Source: Zanthoxylum bungeanum (lineage: Eukaryota; Streptophyta; Magnoliopsida; Sapindales; Rutaceae). Taken from it: a DNA stretch of 64,000 nt. The notes under the pieces are model-generated. The model did not search any database and was not told the DNA's origin. It worked only from the letters and a program-made list of their open reading frames with translations. The DNA lies in contig SKCR01021145.1 of NCBI GenBank assembly GCA_019454045.1, positions 62,001 to 126,000 on the forward strand, written 5' to 3'. Made by a program: the position numbers and the translations under genes. This document shows positions 24,080 through 36,916 of the stretch, in pieces. The stretch's first letter is position 1. Each line of letters starts with the position of its first letter.

Positions 24080-25553
24080 AATGACATTAACAGTGTTTTT
24101 AATTGGTGGAGGTGGGGTCGGAGCTTCTCCTTGATCGTCTCTCTCGTCCCTTCGTGCCAAGGTAGCTTTCCCCTTCTCAGTGAGAAAATCTCTCAGAAAT
24201 CCTTTGTTTAATAGTTCCAAGACCTCCAATCTCAAAGCTACACACTATGTCGTCGTATGGTCGTAGTCTCGAGGGAATTCACACCACTTTCTAGTGGCTT
24301 TTTTGGTAGAGCCATCCCAGGTACGTGGGGGCCACTTCACTTCACTTCCCATTTTCTTAAGTATCGAGAGCAATTCCCTTGGGGAAATTGTAAAGTTGTA
24401 GTCTGGGAGCATGGGTTTGCTTGCTGGTGCTTCCTCCCATTTTTTTGTAATGCCTTGGTCGCCTGTCAAAATCATTGTGAAAAGGCCTTCTCTCTCCTCG
24501 TTGTTGGTTTCTCATTTCCGTATGAGGATGAATAATCATATCGGGTCACCTAGAAACAGCAGGCCTTCTATCAACCCGCGTATTTGGAACATCTTCCCTT
24601 ATTTTATTTCTTTTGTCCTCTTCCCATCTTATTTCCACCTGGGCCCGTGCCATGACCTGGTCCATCGTGTAGCATCAGAACTTGGTTAGTTTCTTGTAGA
24701 GTCCACTATCGTAGAGCAGTCCATTCCGGAAGGCCTCTACCGCTGTAGGTTAGTGGAGATCCAGAATATTAATTATTTCTCTGTTGAACCGAGCTACGTA
24801 GCTCCTTAAAGATTCCCCTCTTCTCTGCTGGACGGAATTGAGATTGTCTGTAGTCTTCTTAAGTTTGCATGAACTCACAAAGTGTTGCACGAACTTGTCT
24901 GCTAGCTGTTGGTAGGACTCGATGGATCTATAGGGCAGGTTGATGAACCAAGTGAAGGTTGGGCCTGCCAACGTTTCTCCAAAGCATCTGCACATTCCAG
25001 CTTCCCATTGGCTTGGCGACAAGCCGGTCGACATCATCTTGTACTTGTAGTGTATTATGTGGTCGTCTGGATCGATGGATCCATCATATAGCTTTATTTC
25101 GGGCGGGCTGAATTTTTGAGGCAGTTCAACAGCTACGATTGACTCCACGAACGGGGTATCAGAAATTGCTCCAGCTCTTATCTTTCTAATTGGCAGTCTT
25201 ACCCATAGTAGTCTGGACATGATTGCTTCCTTGAATTCCATCATCTCTCTTCTTATGGAGGATGCAATCTGATGAGTGGGATCGAGAGAGGAATTCGGGC
25301 CATAAGGAATTGGTGGGTTGTTGTCAACCTGCCCATCCGATGTGGGCGGGACTGTTGGATTACTTGGATTGCTGGTCTGACCAAGGATGTTGTGATGCTA
25401 AGGATTTGACGACAGCTGCTCCAGCTATTTCTGTAGGCTCACGTTGGAGTTTCACATTGTCAAATTCTCCTCTTTTAAGGCTTATAAACGTTCTTGGAGC
25501 ATGACAAGTTGTGTAGCCATGGGGTCTGGCGTCTGCTCGTTGCCTGAAGCCAT
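24080..25553 (-). pseudogene. Gypsy-1 gag remnant
   Basis: Starts on the minus strand at the ATG at 25553 (MASGNEQTPDPMATQLVMLQ, coiled-coil-like). It runs into the retrotransposon gag domain at 25244-24750: PPEIKLYDGSIDPDDHIIHY, then FTWFINLPYRSIESYQQLAD and RRGESLRSYVARFNRE. The downstream basic region (24540-24245) ends in KWCEFPRDYDHTTT and leads into the protease. In-frame stops occur within the first 40 codons and between blocks, so no intact gag is made. Confidence 0.85.
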
Positions 25554-25635
25554 TATCAGTTGCTTGTAAAGAGCGAATCAAATGAGTTTTTTCTTTTGCA
25601 AAAATTCGCTTAGGGCCCCACGGTGGGCGCCAAAC
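25554..25635 (-). promoter_or_regulatory. Gypsy-1 leader with primer-binding site region
   Basis: Directly inside the 5' LTR the minus strand reads GTTTGGCGCCCACCGTGGGG, a sequence commonly found at the start of plant gypsy internal domains next to the tRNA primer site. The gag ATG follows within about 80 bases. Confidence 0.6.
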
Positions 25636-26230
25636 TGTGGACGCTGGATTTCGGCAGAGGTCCACAATCGAGAATTCAAATGAAAGGCACCAGCGAACCT
25701 GCAAAATAAGGGTAGAAAGAGCGAGAATGTGGGAGCCGTAGGCACTCCGATGCTCAAGTCAGTAGTGTGAATAAGTCGAAAGTAGGGAGAACAATGTCTG
25801 AAGTTACCTCAGCCTCTGTTTTTTTGTCGTGGGGGCTATGGATGTAATGATTTCTTAAATGGTATACATTGGAATTGTCTTATGTTTGATGCCTCTATGT
25901 ACCTTGGCTCCTCTCTTTTATAGGTCCTTCTATCGTGGGGTCATTTAAACCTCTTCTACCCGTTGGATGTGTTAATGGAGGGTTTATGACCGTAACTGTT
26001 GATTAATGGAGTTCATTATTGTAGGTGTTTTCACAATCCAATTACTCATGAATCTGTTGGCCTTACTGAGCTGTTAAATCTATGACGATGGGCCCTGGGT
26101 TGGTCTAGTCTCTCGGCCCAAAGCTAGTTTCTTAAATTAGATCTGATGGTGGGCCTTGGGGCTTTGGTTTCATGATTGGCCCAAAGATGGAATGACGGTT
26201 ATGCCCTTGGGCCCAAATTTGGCACGTACA
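25636..26230 (-). repeat. Gypsy-1 LTR, right copy (5' LTR)
   Basis: 595 bp copy of the 11945-12513 repeat, from TGTGGACGCTGG to CACGTACA. TNP2 coding sequence resumes immediately after the 26231-26235 target repeat CCATG. Confidence 0.9.
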
Positions 26231-27426
26231 CCATGTGTATCCTATTTTATTTCGTAATCGTTGCGAAGGTGTTTGACCCGCACAAATTGGACATGTCATG
26301 TATCCCTTAGTGCTTCATCCAGATAATGAACCATAAGCTGGAAAATCATTAATGGTCTATAATAATGCGGCATTGATCTGAAAATACTGATCGCAAGCTG
26401 CATCATAGGTATACACACCCACATTCCATAATGTTTGTAACTCCTCGATCAATGGTCTCAAGTAAATATTCATATTTTTACCAGGGGAACGTGGACCAGG
26501 GATAAGCAATGACATAAACATGAACGGATCCTTCATACATTTCCATGGAGGTAAGTTATATGGAATAACAATAACGGGCCACATGTTGTAAGAGTTGTAC
26601 ATATTCTCAAACGAGTTAAAAACCATCAGAGGCGAGACGTAACCTGACATTACGGGGATCTTTAGCGAAACGGGGGTACATGTCATCACATTCCTTCCAC
26701 TAGGTTCCATTCGCAAGATGTCTAAGTATGTCCTCTGTACCGATCCTCTTTTCATGATACCACATCATGTCAGTCGTTGTTCGTCGTGACATGAACAACC
26801 TCTGCAGTCTGGGCATTAATGGGAAATATCGCAATATCTTTTGAGGCACTTTCTTCCCCATACCATGGACTTTTTATCGACTTTCACCATATATCGAACA
26901 ATATCAAGTGATTCATACTCGGCACGAAATAATACACAGTCATACTTACAAGCATGAATGGATTCATACCCCATTCCCAGATCACGCAACATTTTATTTG
27001 CCTCGTAATACGACTTAGGCAATTCGATTCCAACCAGTAACATTTGACACAGTAACTCTAGCATCATATCAATACTTTTGTTGGTCATTCTGTTGATCAC
27101 TTTAATGTGTAATAATTTCACAACAAAATTCAATATCGACATTCCAACACCTTCAAATGGAATTTTTTTACCTCATCAAGTAGTTCACTAAATAAATTTT
27201 GATCATTTCCATTTAACATTGGTATGTCACCACTAACACTAAGACCAAGTTGTGGACCTTGTAAGTCATGTAAAGCATCGGTTATCTCATCGTTTGCAGG
27301 TTGATTGTAACTACTGCTTCCTTCACCGGAATCAATAAACCGTGATTGAGAATTATACTGCTCACCCTGATAAATCCATGTATGGTAAGTTGGTGATATT
27401 CCCGGCATGGATAAATGATTATGAAC
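26231..27426 (-). pseudogene. CACTA transposase TNP2, middle part (Transposase_21 core)
   Basis: Minus-strand reading from 27408: a low-complexity N-terminal stretch (GEGSSSYNQPANDEITDAL), then MSILNFVVKLLHIKVINRMT and MLRDLGMGYESIHACKYDCV (27142-26816). Next comes the core NMWPVIVIPYNLPPWKCMKD and FMSLLIPGPRSPGKNMNIYL with the following TYDA block (26755-26357). After 26356 a stop-containing frame still reads INDFPAYGSLSG and RLRNKIGYT, the usual TNP2 continuation into the GHRRFL motif found beyond Gypsy-1. Frame changes and stops show decay. The upstream side is cut by Copia-2 at 27427. Confidence 0.92.
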
Positions 27427-28070
27427 TGTTGTGGTTGGTGCTCAGAGCACCAATTCCCGGTTGTATTTCTTTATTAATACTTCTGTAAAACATTATTATT
27501 ATGAATAATATATGCAATTTCTATAATATAATGTATATTTTAATATGGTAAAGACGTAATGACCTTGGAATGACTAGTCATGATGCTGTTGCAAAAGCGT
27601 CGCAACTGACATTGAGTTGTATTATGACGTTGTCACTCTCAGACAGTTCTTGGTCAAGGTTTACACTACTTGGTCAGTATAGTAAACCCGTTGAGACCGG
27701 TACATGTCGTATACAGGAATATATGATTCCAATGGTTTCTCAATGAACCATAAGTCTTGGAGACTAGTACAGACGTGTAGGTGTTTATAGCGGATAAACA
27801 CTGAACGACTCACCAAAGATTCTTAATGGATGGTACACCAACGTCAATAAGAATCTTATCGAGTTGAGTAGCACTTGTGATTCTTAGACTTGAGATACCA
27901 CTATGGGCGCATGAGACATCTTCCACACTTAGATGGCAGTCACGTCACCGATCTATTTAGATCAGACCTCCGCATGTTCGTTGGGTGTGGATAGATCCTC
28001 AGGGTGTCCTGTGTGTATCAAGATAGGATCCGTCAGTTCTGTGTATCAGAGCATAGGTAGTCCATATTAT

Positions 28071-28270
28071 TAGGGGTGTTCATAGGGTCGGGTCGACCCG
28101 CGACCCGACCCGGACCAACCCTACCCGACTCGGTGGGTTTTTGATTTTTAAAATTTTAATTTCGGGTCATTTTGGCCCGACCATAATTTTCGGGTCGGTC
28201 ACGGGTTCAGTTGAGAAAACTCGGGTCTGACCCGACCCGATGTAAATGATATTATAAATATAATATATAT

Positions 28271-28361
<91 letters not shown>

Positions 28362-28766
28362 ATGATATAAATATCACAAGTGAAATGTGTAGTTGAAATG
28401 GTCAAGTGCATGATTAATTTCCAAGGAGTCTCAGGTTCGAAACTCACCATTGATATTTCATTTTTTTTCTTTTTTTTTTTGTATAGAAAAAAAGAAACTT
28501 CAGATTGCTGGTGCCAAGAATCGAACCAGGGTCTCCTGTAGAGTTTATCAATTTCTTTGCTATTTCAACTACGCACTCATTTAGTCAATTTCGTAACATT
28601 AAAAATATATATATTATATTTACTGTATATTATGTTGACCCGACCCGACCCGACCCGCAGGTCACCTTATGAAATTTCGGGTTTCGGGTCAAATGACCCG
28701 AATGACGCGACCCGATCGGGTCTTGAAAAAAAATGAAAAACCCGACCCGACCCGTGAACACCCCTA
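28071..28766. mobile_element. Non-autonomous hAT-like element with GGGTCGGGTC arrays
   Basis: Perfect 12-bp terminal inverted repeats TAGGGGTGTTCA / TGAACACCCCTA. Flanks CATATTAT and CATATGAT are an 8-bp target duplication with one change. The empty site (CATATGATTAG) is present in the Copia-2 3' LTR at about 35889. Both ends are filled with GGGTCGGGTCG-type repeats, and a long AT microsatellite lies between. It encodes no transposase. 8-bp TSDs and TAGGGGTG ends are hAT hallmarks. Confidence 0.93.
28258..28355. repeat. (AT)n microsatellite
   Basis: About 95 bases of nearly pure AT dinucleotide inside the hAT-like element. Confidence 0.97.
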
Positions 28767-30538
28767 CATATGATTAGCAATCAGATAAAAACCATGGGCC
28801 CGTGGTATAATTTAGAAGCCAGTTCTAAATGTTCTTTTTGAGATTGCTAATAGAGACGTCGACGGGATAATCCCTATAGAGATTTGACGTTTACATCTAT
28901 ATCTCTGGGATATATCTGGATACCTGTGATGGAGGAATTATACATTTGCCATGACCTCGACCAGTATGATTCAGCGAGTTTATCCGTGATCGTCATAATT
29001 TACGGGTGGATAAATTATGGGACACGAAATTAGATTCCGTGACGGATATGCCTGAATCTATAGAGTCTCACAAATGAAATATACTCGTAGAGCACTAGGG
29101 CAACATATATAAATAATATTGATTATTTATAAAGTCGTTTAAAGGTTAAACACAAAATACATGTGTAGGGACCCGATAGTCATTTCCTTAATTTTTGTGT
29201 ATTTGTATTTAATGTTAGATTAATTCAAATACACATTAATTAATTGTCAAATTAAGATATTTGACCAATATCATAAATATATATGTATTTGATATTTATT
29301 GTAAATATAATACATATATTTAATATATTTGTATTTAATTAATTAATTAATTATTTAATTGTTAAATGATTAAATTAATTAAAGTATGAGTATTTTAAGT
29401 TATGATATTTCATTAAATGACTTAGTTGCAATTGTTGATTTGTTTGAATTATTCATTAAGGTGTAATGATCATTTAACAAGTTGGTAAGTTGAACTTTAA
29501 TGAAACAAAAAATAAATATCTTGATATTTTGTATATACCAAATTCAGCCATGTGTTAATGTTGGAAGTATAAATTGTTTTGTTTTCATTTAGGGTTTCAT
29601 AACTTGTAAAACACTAACCAAAAACTCCATTAAAAGAAAGAAAAAGAAGCTTGAGACAAAGGAAAGAAAAATAAAGAAAAAGCTTGGATTTAAGTAAGTA
29701 TTTCCAATCTTCCATTAGAGAGAAAAATGTTCCTCTTATTGTGGGCTTCATCTTGTGATGTTCTTATGTTTTTATATTCTTTATTATTTGTATTTTTGGA
29801 GGATGGAAGTTTTGGAATGGGTTGAGCATGTATAAAAGATCATAGAATGCTTCTAATTTGTTAACAATCAATCTTTTAATGGTTTTGGAAACTTGTTTCT
29901 AATCTAGAGTTATTGAACCACTCTTAAATGACCTAGATTTGTTCTATACTTTTTTCATTGTGGTGAGGCTTGATTGTAATGGAAGAAACATGATTGAAGT
30001 ATTGGATTTAACAAATTTGGTCTAATTTATCCAATTTGAAGAAATTGAAAAATTAGGGTTTGAGACCACTTCCAAATTTGGGACTTTTCATTTACGTTGT
30101 GTATTTGGATGTGTATATGATACATACAAAATCTTATGTTGATTGGATTTCATTTGGATGTGTTTTGAACATGAAAAAAATACAAAATGCACACTTTGGA
30201 CATATATAGGGGCTCACGGTAATTTGGGCAAAATTTGGGGTTCATGTTACAATTTGATTTTTGTGGTATGACATGTTAAAATCATCTTAGAATGATTTAG
30301 AATCATCCAAAATCATTTTGAACAATTTCGGATAAAATAAACAAAATGCTTGGTTTATGAGCAATTCGGTAAATTCACATAAATTTGATTTAATGTGTTT
30401 TTTTCATAATTTAATTATTGGGTAATTAAATAAATAAGTTTATTTAATTAATCCGAGAAAAAGTTTTGAAATCAAAAAGTTTTGATTTTCCACTATTCCG
30501 CTGCGTTACCGGATTTCCGCTATAAAACCCCTTCAAAA

Positions 30539-30550
30539 TGGTATCAGAGC
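30539..30550 (+). promoter_or_regulatory. Copia-2 primer-binding site (initiator tRNA-Met)
   Basis: TGGTATCAGAGC, the standard copia primer site complementary to the 3' end of initiator tRNA-Met, three bases after the 5' LTR. Confidence 0.92.
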
Positions 30551-31296
30551 GAGTCTGATTCTAGGCCCACTAATATGATTAGCCCTTTAATTCAATGTTT
30601 AATCATGTTTTCTTAACTTTATACATGCATGTTTTAATCTAATTTGATTAGATTTAGGGTGTATGACAGTTAGCGGAAAATCCCTAATTAATAAGGTTTA
30701 AATGTAATTATGTATTTGATGCATGTTAGATGGTCCGTCTTGTCAATACGGTTTATAAATATTTCTCTGTGACTACATCTGAGACCGTGCCTCTACTGTG
30801 AGGGTGTAGCCGATAGAGATTTATTTATACCGGATGTATATAAGATACTAGATAAATTCAAGCGAAAGCGGAATCCTGAACGTGCCCCAGCTGCCAGGGT
30901 TACGCAAGTAACTTGAGTTTATCATTGACGAGTTTAACCTTGGTACGTCTTCTTGTGGGCCTGCCTTAGCAGCGACAACGAGAAACGACCAGGACCTGAA
31001 ACCCACGAGTCACTAGTGAGTGATTGACAAATGAGTTGTCTACCTGATGAATATACGTAGGCGAGACCGTGCCTCTGTTGTGAGCTGAAATATATTCACG
31101 GGATCCACTTTTCACTATTTGTATTTAATTTAATTATTAAATCTTTGTATTTTGTTTGAGGATTATAGTATTGCATGATTTAGTGGGAGGGGCATTTTTA
31201 GATTAAAAATCCATGATCTAGTTTATGCTTATGATATTATATGAAACTGCTTAATTTCTGCTAACCGTTTTTCGTAATCTATATGATAGATTTGTG
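30551..31296 (+). other. Copia-2 untranslated leader
   Basis: No coding signal. It contains two similar tracts of about 40 bp around GAGACCGTGCCTCT (near 30780 and 31065), so part of the leader is duplicated. Confidence 0.6.
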
Positions 31297-34200
31297 ATGG
31301 CGGCACCATCCACTAATCATTTTATGCGTATGCTTGATGTGAACAAACTCAAAGGCGATGATAACTTCGCCGATTGGGAATTGGATTTTATGATTGTCCT
31401 CGACTCCGAGAAGTTGGGATATGTTCTTGAGGGTCCACTACCCCTTACTGTGGCAGAGGATGCTAAACCAGAAGAACGCGAAGTCTTCCAAGCTTGGAAG
31501 GATGATGATTTAAAAGTTAAATCATACATCTTTAGTTCGCTTTCACCGGGGCTCAAGAAACAATACTATGGCCGTGTCAGATGCGTATAGTATGATGACT
31601 CAACTAAGACAATTGATTGAGAACCTAGAACAAGTTGTTGTTCATAAGGTCGCAATGGAATTTTCCATGTCGATTGGATGAGGGGCAAGCTATTAGCCCA
31701 CATGTTCTTCAGATTATCGATTTGATCGATCAACTGATGCAACATAATCTCATTCTGAATGACATTCTCGGAATGAGTGTCATTCTTGGTTCGCTCCCAG
31801 CTTCTTATCGCCAGTTCGTGATGTACTTCAACATGAACGGGATTATATGTACCTACCAAGAGCTGCATAGGATGTTGCTCATGGCGGAAGAAGACCTCAA
31901 GAAGGGAGTACCGACTCGCCCTCCTAGACCTACTTCACTTTCTGCTTCTTCCCATACTTGGTCAAAGGGAAAAAGGGAAGAAGAAGAAGGGACTTGGTCC
32001 TCAACCACAGGGAAAGATAGCAAAGCCCAAGAGGGCTTCTGAAGACAAATGTCATCACTGCAGCAAAGTCGGGCACTGGAAAAGGAACTATTCTGACTAC
32101 ATTGCCCAGCTGAGGAGGGAGAGAGCATCTACATCAAGTACATTTATTTTTCCAGTTATTGATTTATCTTTGGATTGTGAAGCCGTTACATCCAGCTGGA
32201 TTTTAGATTCTGCTTGCCCCATTCACATTTGCAATTCATTGCAGATACTGAAGGAAAGTAGAAGACTGAAGCCTGGAAAGATGCAGTTGCGAATCGGGAG
32301 TGGAGACTCTCTGGATGCAGTTGCAGTGGGAGTATGCGAGATCTCATTGCCGAATGGGACACTTTTGTTAAATTACTGTCATTTTGTACCTCGATGTGTA
32401 GCTAATATTATATCACTTTTTGTATTGGATACAGAAGGCTTTCGTATTAATATTAAGAACTATTCTTTGTATTTATATGATAAAAGTAATATTAAGATCC
32501 TTTGTTTTCCAAACCAACATGGTCATTATACATTGCAAACTTCAAAAGATATTTTAAATACTGGAGTTAATAAACGCAGTTTACCTGTAATTAATAATAC
32601 TGAACTTTGGCATATGCTGCTGGGTCACATAGGCGTTAAACGCCTTATCCAATTGGTTAGGAATGCTTTGATACCAGATCCCACCACTGAATCATATCCA
32701 ACTTGTGAATCGTGCATTCAGGGTAAGATGACCAAAGCCTCATTTTCTGGTGTTGGACACTGCGCCACTAACTTACTGGAACTCGTACATTCTGATGTAT
32801 GTAGTCCACTAAGTCAGACTGCTCACAGTGGTTATTCGTACTTCGTTACCTTTACTGATGATCTGTCACGGTATAGTTATGTCTATTTGATGCGACATAA
32901 ATCGGAAACCTTTGAAAAGTTCAAAGAGTTCTGAAATGAAGTAGAAAAACAAACTGGTCAATATATTAAATGCCTTCGATCCGATCGAGGCGGCAAATAT
33001 ATGAGTGGTGAGTTCATGGATTATATGAAGGAGAATGGGATTCTCGCTAAATATACTCCTCCAGGTACTCCACAGCACAATGGAGTGTCTAATAGGAGAA
33101 ATCGGACTTTATTGGATATGGTCTGATCAATGTTGAGTTTCACGGATTTGCCCTATTACTTATGGGGTTACTCTCTTTTAACAGATGCACATCTTTTGAA
33201 TAAGATTCCTTCAAAAGTTGTTCCTACGACTCCGTATGAGATATGGTTCGGTAGGAAACCAAATCTTAGTTATATTAAGGTTTGGGGTTGTCCTGCTTAT
33301 GTCAGGGTGACTCAGCAAGATAAGATTTCGCCTCGAGGGTAAAAGTTTAGGTTTGTTGGATATCCTTCGAATACGATGGGATATCTGTTCTATGATACCG
33401 AGCATCAAAACGTGTTCATAGCTCGCTTCACAAAAATTCTAGAAGTAGAATTTTTGTCAGAAGATGGTAATCATAGACAGGTTGAACTTGATGAAGTCCA
33501 ACATGAAAACAACGAACCAATGGAGGAACCTGAAGTTCAAGTAGATGAAGGACCTTCAACACACACACTTCGTAGGTCAGAAAAGGGTATCTAGACCGCA
33601 TGAACGCTTGTATTTGATACAAGAAAAGAGTCTAGATGTTCTCTTAGTAGAAGAGACTGATCCTTTCACCTATAAAGAATCGATATTGGACATCAACTCC
33701 GTGAAATGGCAAAGTGCCATAAAATCCGAGATAGACTCAATGCATGATAATCAAGTTTGGGACTTAGTTCCGCTTCCCAAAGGAATTGTTCCTATCGGTT
33801 GTAAATGGGTTTACAAGAGGAAGCGATGGTCTGACGGTAAGGTTGAAACTTACAAGACCCGACTGGTAGCAAAAGATTAAACGCAGCGACCTAGCGTCGA
33901 CTACGATGAAACTTTTTCACCATTAGCAATGCTTAAGTCTATTCGGATTTTACTTTCTATAGTTGCATATCATGACTACGAGATTTGGAAAATGGATGTC
34001 AAAACGGATTTTCTAAATGGATTTCTTGATGAAGAAATCTATATGGAACAGCCGGAAGATTTTACGTCCAGCGAAAACTCGGGTATGGTGTGTAAGCTTA
34101 AGAAGTCCATTTATGGATTTAAACAAGCTTCACGAAGTTGGAATCTTCGATTCGACGAGATTATTAGATCGTCTGGATTTCTCAAGAATTCGAAAGGATC

Positions 34201-35235
34201 ATGTGTGTATCAGAAGGCCAGTGGGAGCATGGTCATATTTTTAGTTCTATATGTTGATGACATCCTAGTCATTGGGAATGATTTAGGTATGTTACAAAGC
34301 GTCAAAGCGTACTTCTGTAAGAATTTCTCCATGAAGGAACTGGGAGAAACTTCCTATATTTTAGGGATAAAACTCTATAGAGATAGACAAAGGAAGCTGA
34401 TTGGGTTATCATAATCAACGTACATAGATAAAATCTTGGGACTGTATAATTTTGGTAACTATAAGACAGCAAACATACCGTTCAGACATGGGATTCATCT
34501 TTCCAAGAAGATGAGTCCACAAACAGAAGATGAGAATGTTATAATGTCTAACCAACCTTATGTTTCGTGTTTGGGTAGCATAATGTATATCATGTTATGT
34601 ACAAGGCCCAATATCAGTTTCGCTGTTAGCATAACTAGTCAATATCAGTCCAATTCAGGTAATGACCATTGGATGGCCATTAAATATATCCTGAAGTATC
34701 TAAAAGGTACTAAGGATAAGTTAATAATTTATGGAGGAAACGAACTGCAAGTTAACGGGTATACGGATTCCGATTTCCAATCGGATCCCGATGATAGAAA
34801 GTCTACATCTGGATTCGTATTACCATTAACGGAGGTGCAGTTTGTTGGAAGAGTTCCAAACAGGGATCAACGACAGATTCCACCACTGAGGCGGAATATA
34901 TTGCAGCTTCTAAAGCTGCAAAAGAGGCTGTGTGGATAAAGAACTTTATCACAAAATTGGGAGTTGTCCCAATTATCGAGAATGTGATTCCGTTATACTG
35001 TGATAATACTGGAGCCATTGCGCAATCAAAGGAATCGAGGGCGCATCATAAGTCGATGCATGTGGAGCGCAAGTACCATATCATTCGAGAGATTATGTCG
35101 TGAGTGGATATTGTAGTGTGTAAGGTACCGAGTGAAGATAATGTAGTGGACCCCTTGACAAAGGCAATACCTCCGAAGTTGTTTGATAAACACGTGGAGT
35201 CGATGGGTATTAGATACAATCGTTATTGGCACTAG
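31297..35235 (+). pseudogene. Copia-2 gag-pol remnant
   Basis: Chosen start is ATG 31297 (MAAPSTNHFMRMLDVNKLKG, copia gag N-terminus). Then a zinc knuckle CHHCSKVGHWKRN near 32050 whose final Cys is Tyr; protease WILDSACPIHIC; GAG-pre-integrase; integrase with SYFVTFTDDLSRYSYVYLMR; RT with LYVDDILVIGND (34245 region); RNase H with GGNELQVNGYTDSDFQSDPD and YCDNTGAIAQ. Stops occur at 32932, 33124, 33340, 33878 and 34412, among others, with frame changes near 33580 and 34835. It ends at TAG 35233-35235, followed by the polypurine tract. Not functional. Confidence 0.93.
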
Positions 35236-35251
35236 AGCAAGTGAGAGTTTT

Positions 35252-36674
35252 TGTTGGGGTTGGTGCTCAGAGCGCCAATTCCCGGTTGTATTTCTTTATT
35301 AATACTTCTGTAAAACGTTATTATTATGAATAATATATGCAATTTCTATAATATAATGTATATTTTAATATGGTAAAGACGTAATGACCTTGGAATGACT
35401 AGTCATGATGCTGTTGCAAAAGCGTCGCAACTGACATTGAGTTGTATTATGACGTTGTCACTCTCAGACAGTTCTTGGTCAAGGTTTACACTACTTGGTC
35501 AGTATAGTAAACCCGTTGAGACCGGTACATGTCGTATACAGGAATATATGATTCCAATGGTTTCTCAATGAACCATAAGTCTTGGAGACTAGTATAGATG
35601 TGTAGGTATTTATAGCGGATAAACACTAAACGACTCACCGAAGATTCTTAATAGATGGTACATCAACGTCAATAAGAATCTTATCGGGTTGAGTAGCACT
35701 TGTGATTCTTAGACTTGAGATACCATTGTGGGCGCATGAGACATCTTCCACACTTAGATGGCAGTCACGTCACCGATCTATTTAGATCAGACCTCCGCAT
35801 GTTCGTTGGGTGTGGATAGATCCTCAGGGTGTCCTGTGTGTATCGAGATAGGATCCGTCAGTTCTGTGTATCAGAGCATAGGTAGTCCATATGATTAGCA
35901 ATCAGATAAAAACCATGGGCCCGTGGTATAATTTAGAAGCCAGTTCTAAATGTTCTTTTTGAGATTGTTAATATAGACGTCGACGGGATAATCCCTATAG
36001 AGATTTGACGTTTACATATATATCTCTGGGATATATCTGGATACCTGTGATGGAGGAATTATACATTTGCCATGACCTCAACCAGTATGATTCAGCGAGT
36101 TTATCCGTGATCGTCATAATTTACGGGTGGATAAATTATGGACACGAAATTGGATTTCATGACGGATATGTCTGAATCTAGAGAGTCTCACTAATGAAAT
36201 ATACTCGTAGAGCACTATGGCAACATATATAAATAATATTGATTATTTATAAAGTCGTTTAAAGGTTAAACGCAAAATACATGTGTAGGGACCCGATAGT
36301 CATTTCCTTAATTTTTGTGTATTTGTATTTAATGTTAGATTAATTCAAATACACATTAATTAATTGTCAAATTGAGATATTTGACCAATATCATAAATAT
36401 ATATATGTATTTGATATTTATTGTAAATATAATACATATATTTAATATATTTGTATTTAATTAATTATTTATTTATTTAATTGTTAAATGATTAAATTAA
36501 TTAAGTATGAATATTTTAAGTTATGATATTTCATTTAATGAATTAGCTGCTATTGTTGACTTGTTTGAATTATTCATTAAAGGTGTAATGATCAATTTAA
36601 CAAGTTGGCAAGTTGAACTTTAATGAAACAAAAAATAAATATCTTGATATTTTGTATATACCAAATTCGGCCAT
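35252..36674 (+). repeat. Copia-2 3' LTR, left part
   Basis: Begins TGTTGGGGTTGGTGCTCAGAG and aligns with the 5' LTR. It shows the uninterrupted sequence where the 5' LTR has the hAT-like insert. It is cut at 36674 by the Athila element; GCCAT (36670-36674) is the duplicated target. Confidence 0.93.
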
Positions 36675-36916
36675 TGATGAGTGGTAAATCTATCACTATT
36701 TCCCACTCATTTAACCTAATATATTGTATAGTTTCTTGAGTTTTGTGAATATTTTGATGTGTTTTGTGTTATTTTATAGATAAATAAAGTTTCAGGACAT
36801 TCAGGAGGTGATTTGGGGCAAAACAGGAAAAAGTGGCAAAAAGGGCATTTTGGTCATTTTGGGCGTCGCGACGCCAAGACTTTCAGTGTCGCGACGCCTA
36901 AAGTGTATCAGATCTG

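Larger units (their letters stand above)
11945..26230 (-). mobile_element. Gypsy-1: Ty3-gypsy LTR retrotransposon, Tat-like
   Basis: LTRs at 11945-12513 and 25636-26230 both begin TGTGGA-GCTGGATTTCGG and end GTACA on the plus strand. The flanking 5-mers CCCTG and CCATG are a TSD with one change. The internal order on the minus strand is gag, protease, RT, RNase H, second RNase H, integrase, followed by an ORF on the opposite strand and tandem repeats before the 3' LTR. That organisation is known for the Tat/Ogre/Retand group of plant gypsy elements. The element was later split by two solo LTRs (14756-16677 and 18681-20785). The target was the TNP2 coding sequence, which resumes on either side. 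Confidence 0.93.
27427..30535 (+). repeat. Copia-2 5' LTR (with hAT-like insertion)
   Basis: Begins TGTTGTGGTTGGTGCTCAGAG and ends CCCCTTCA four bases before the primer-binding site. Removing the 28071-28766 insert and one TSD copy leaves about 2405 bp, close to the 2411 bp of the 3' LTR without its insert. Confidence 0.93.
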
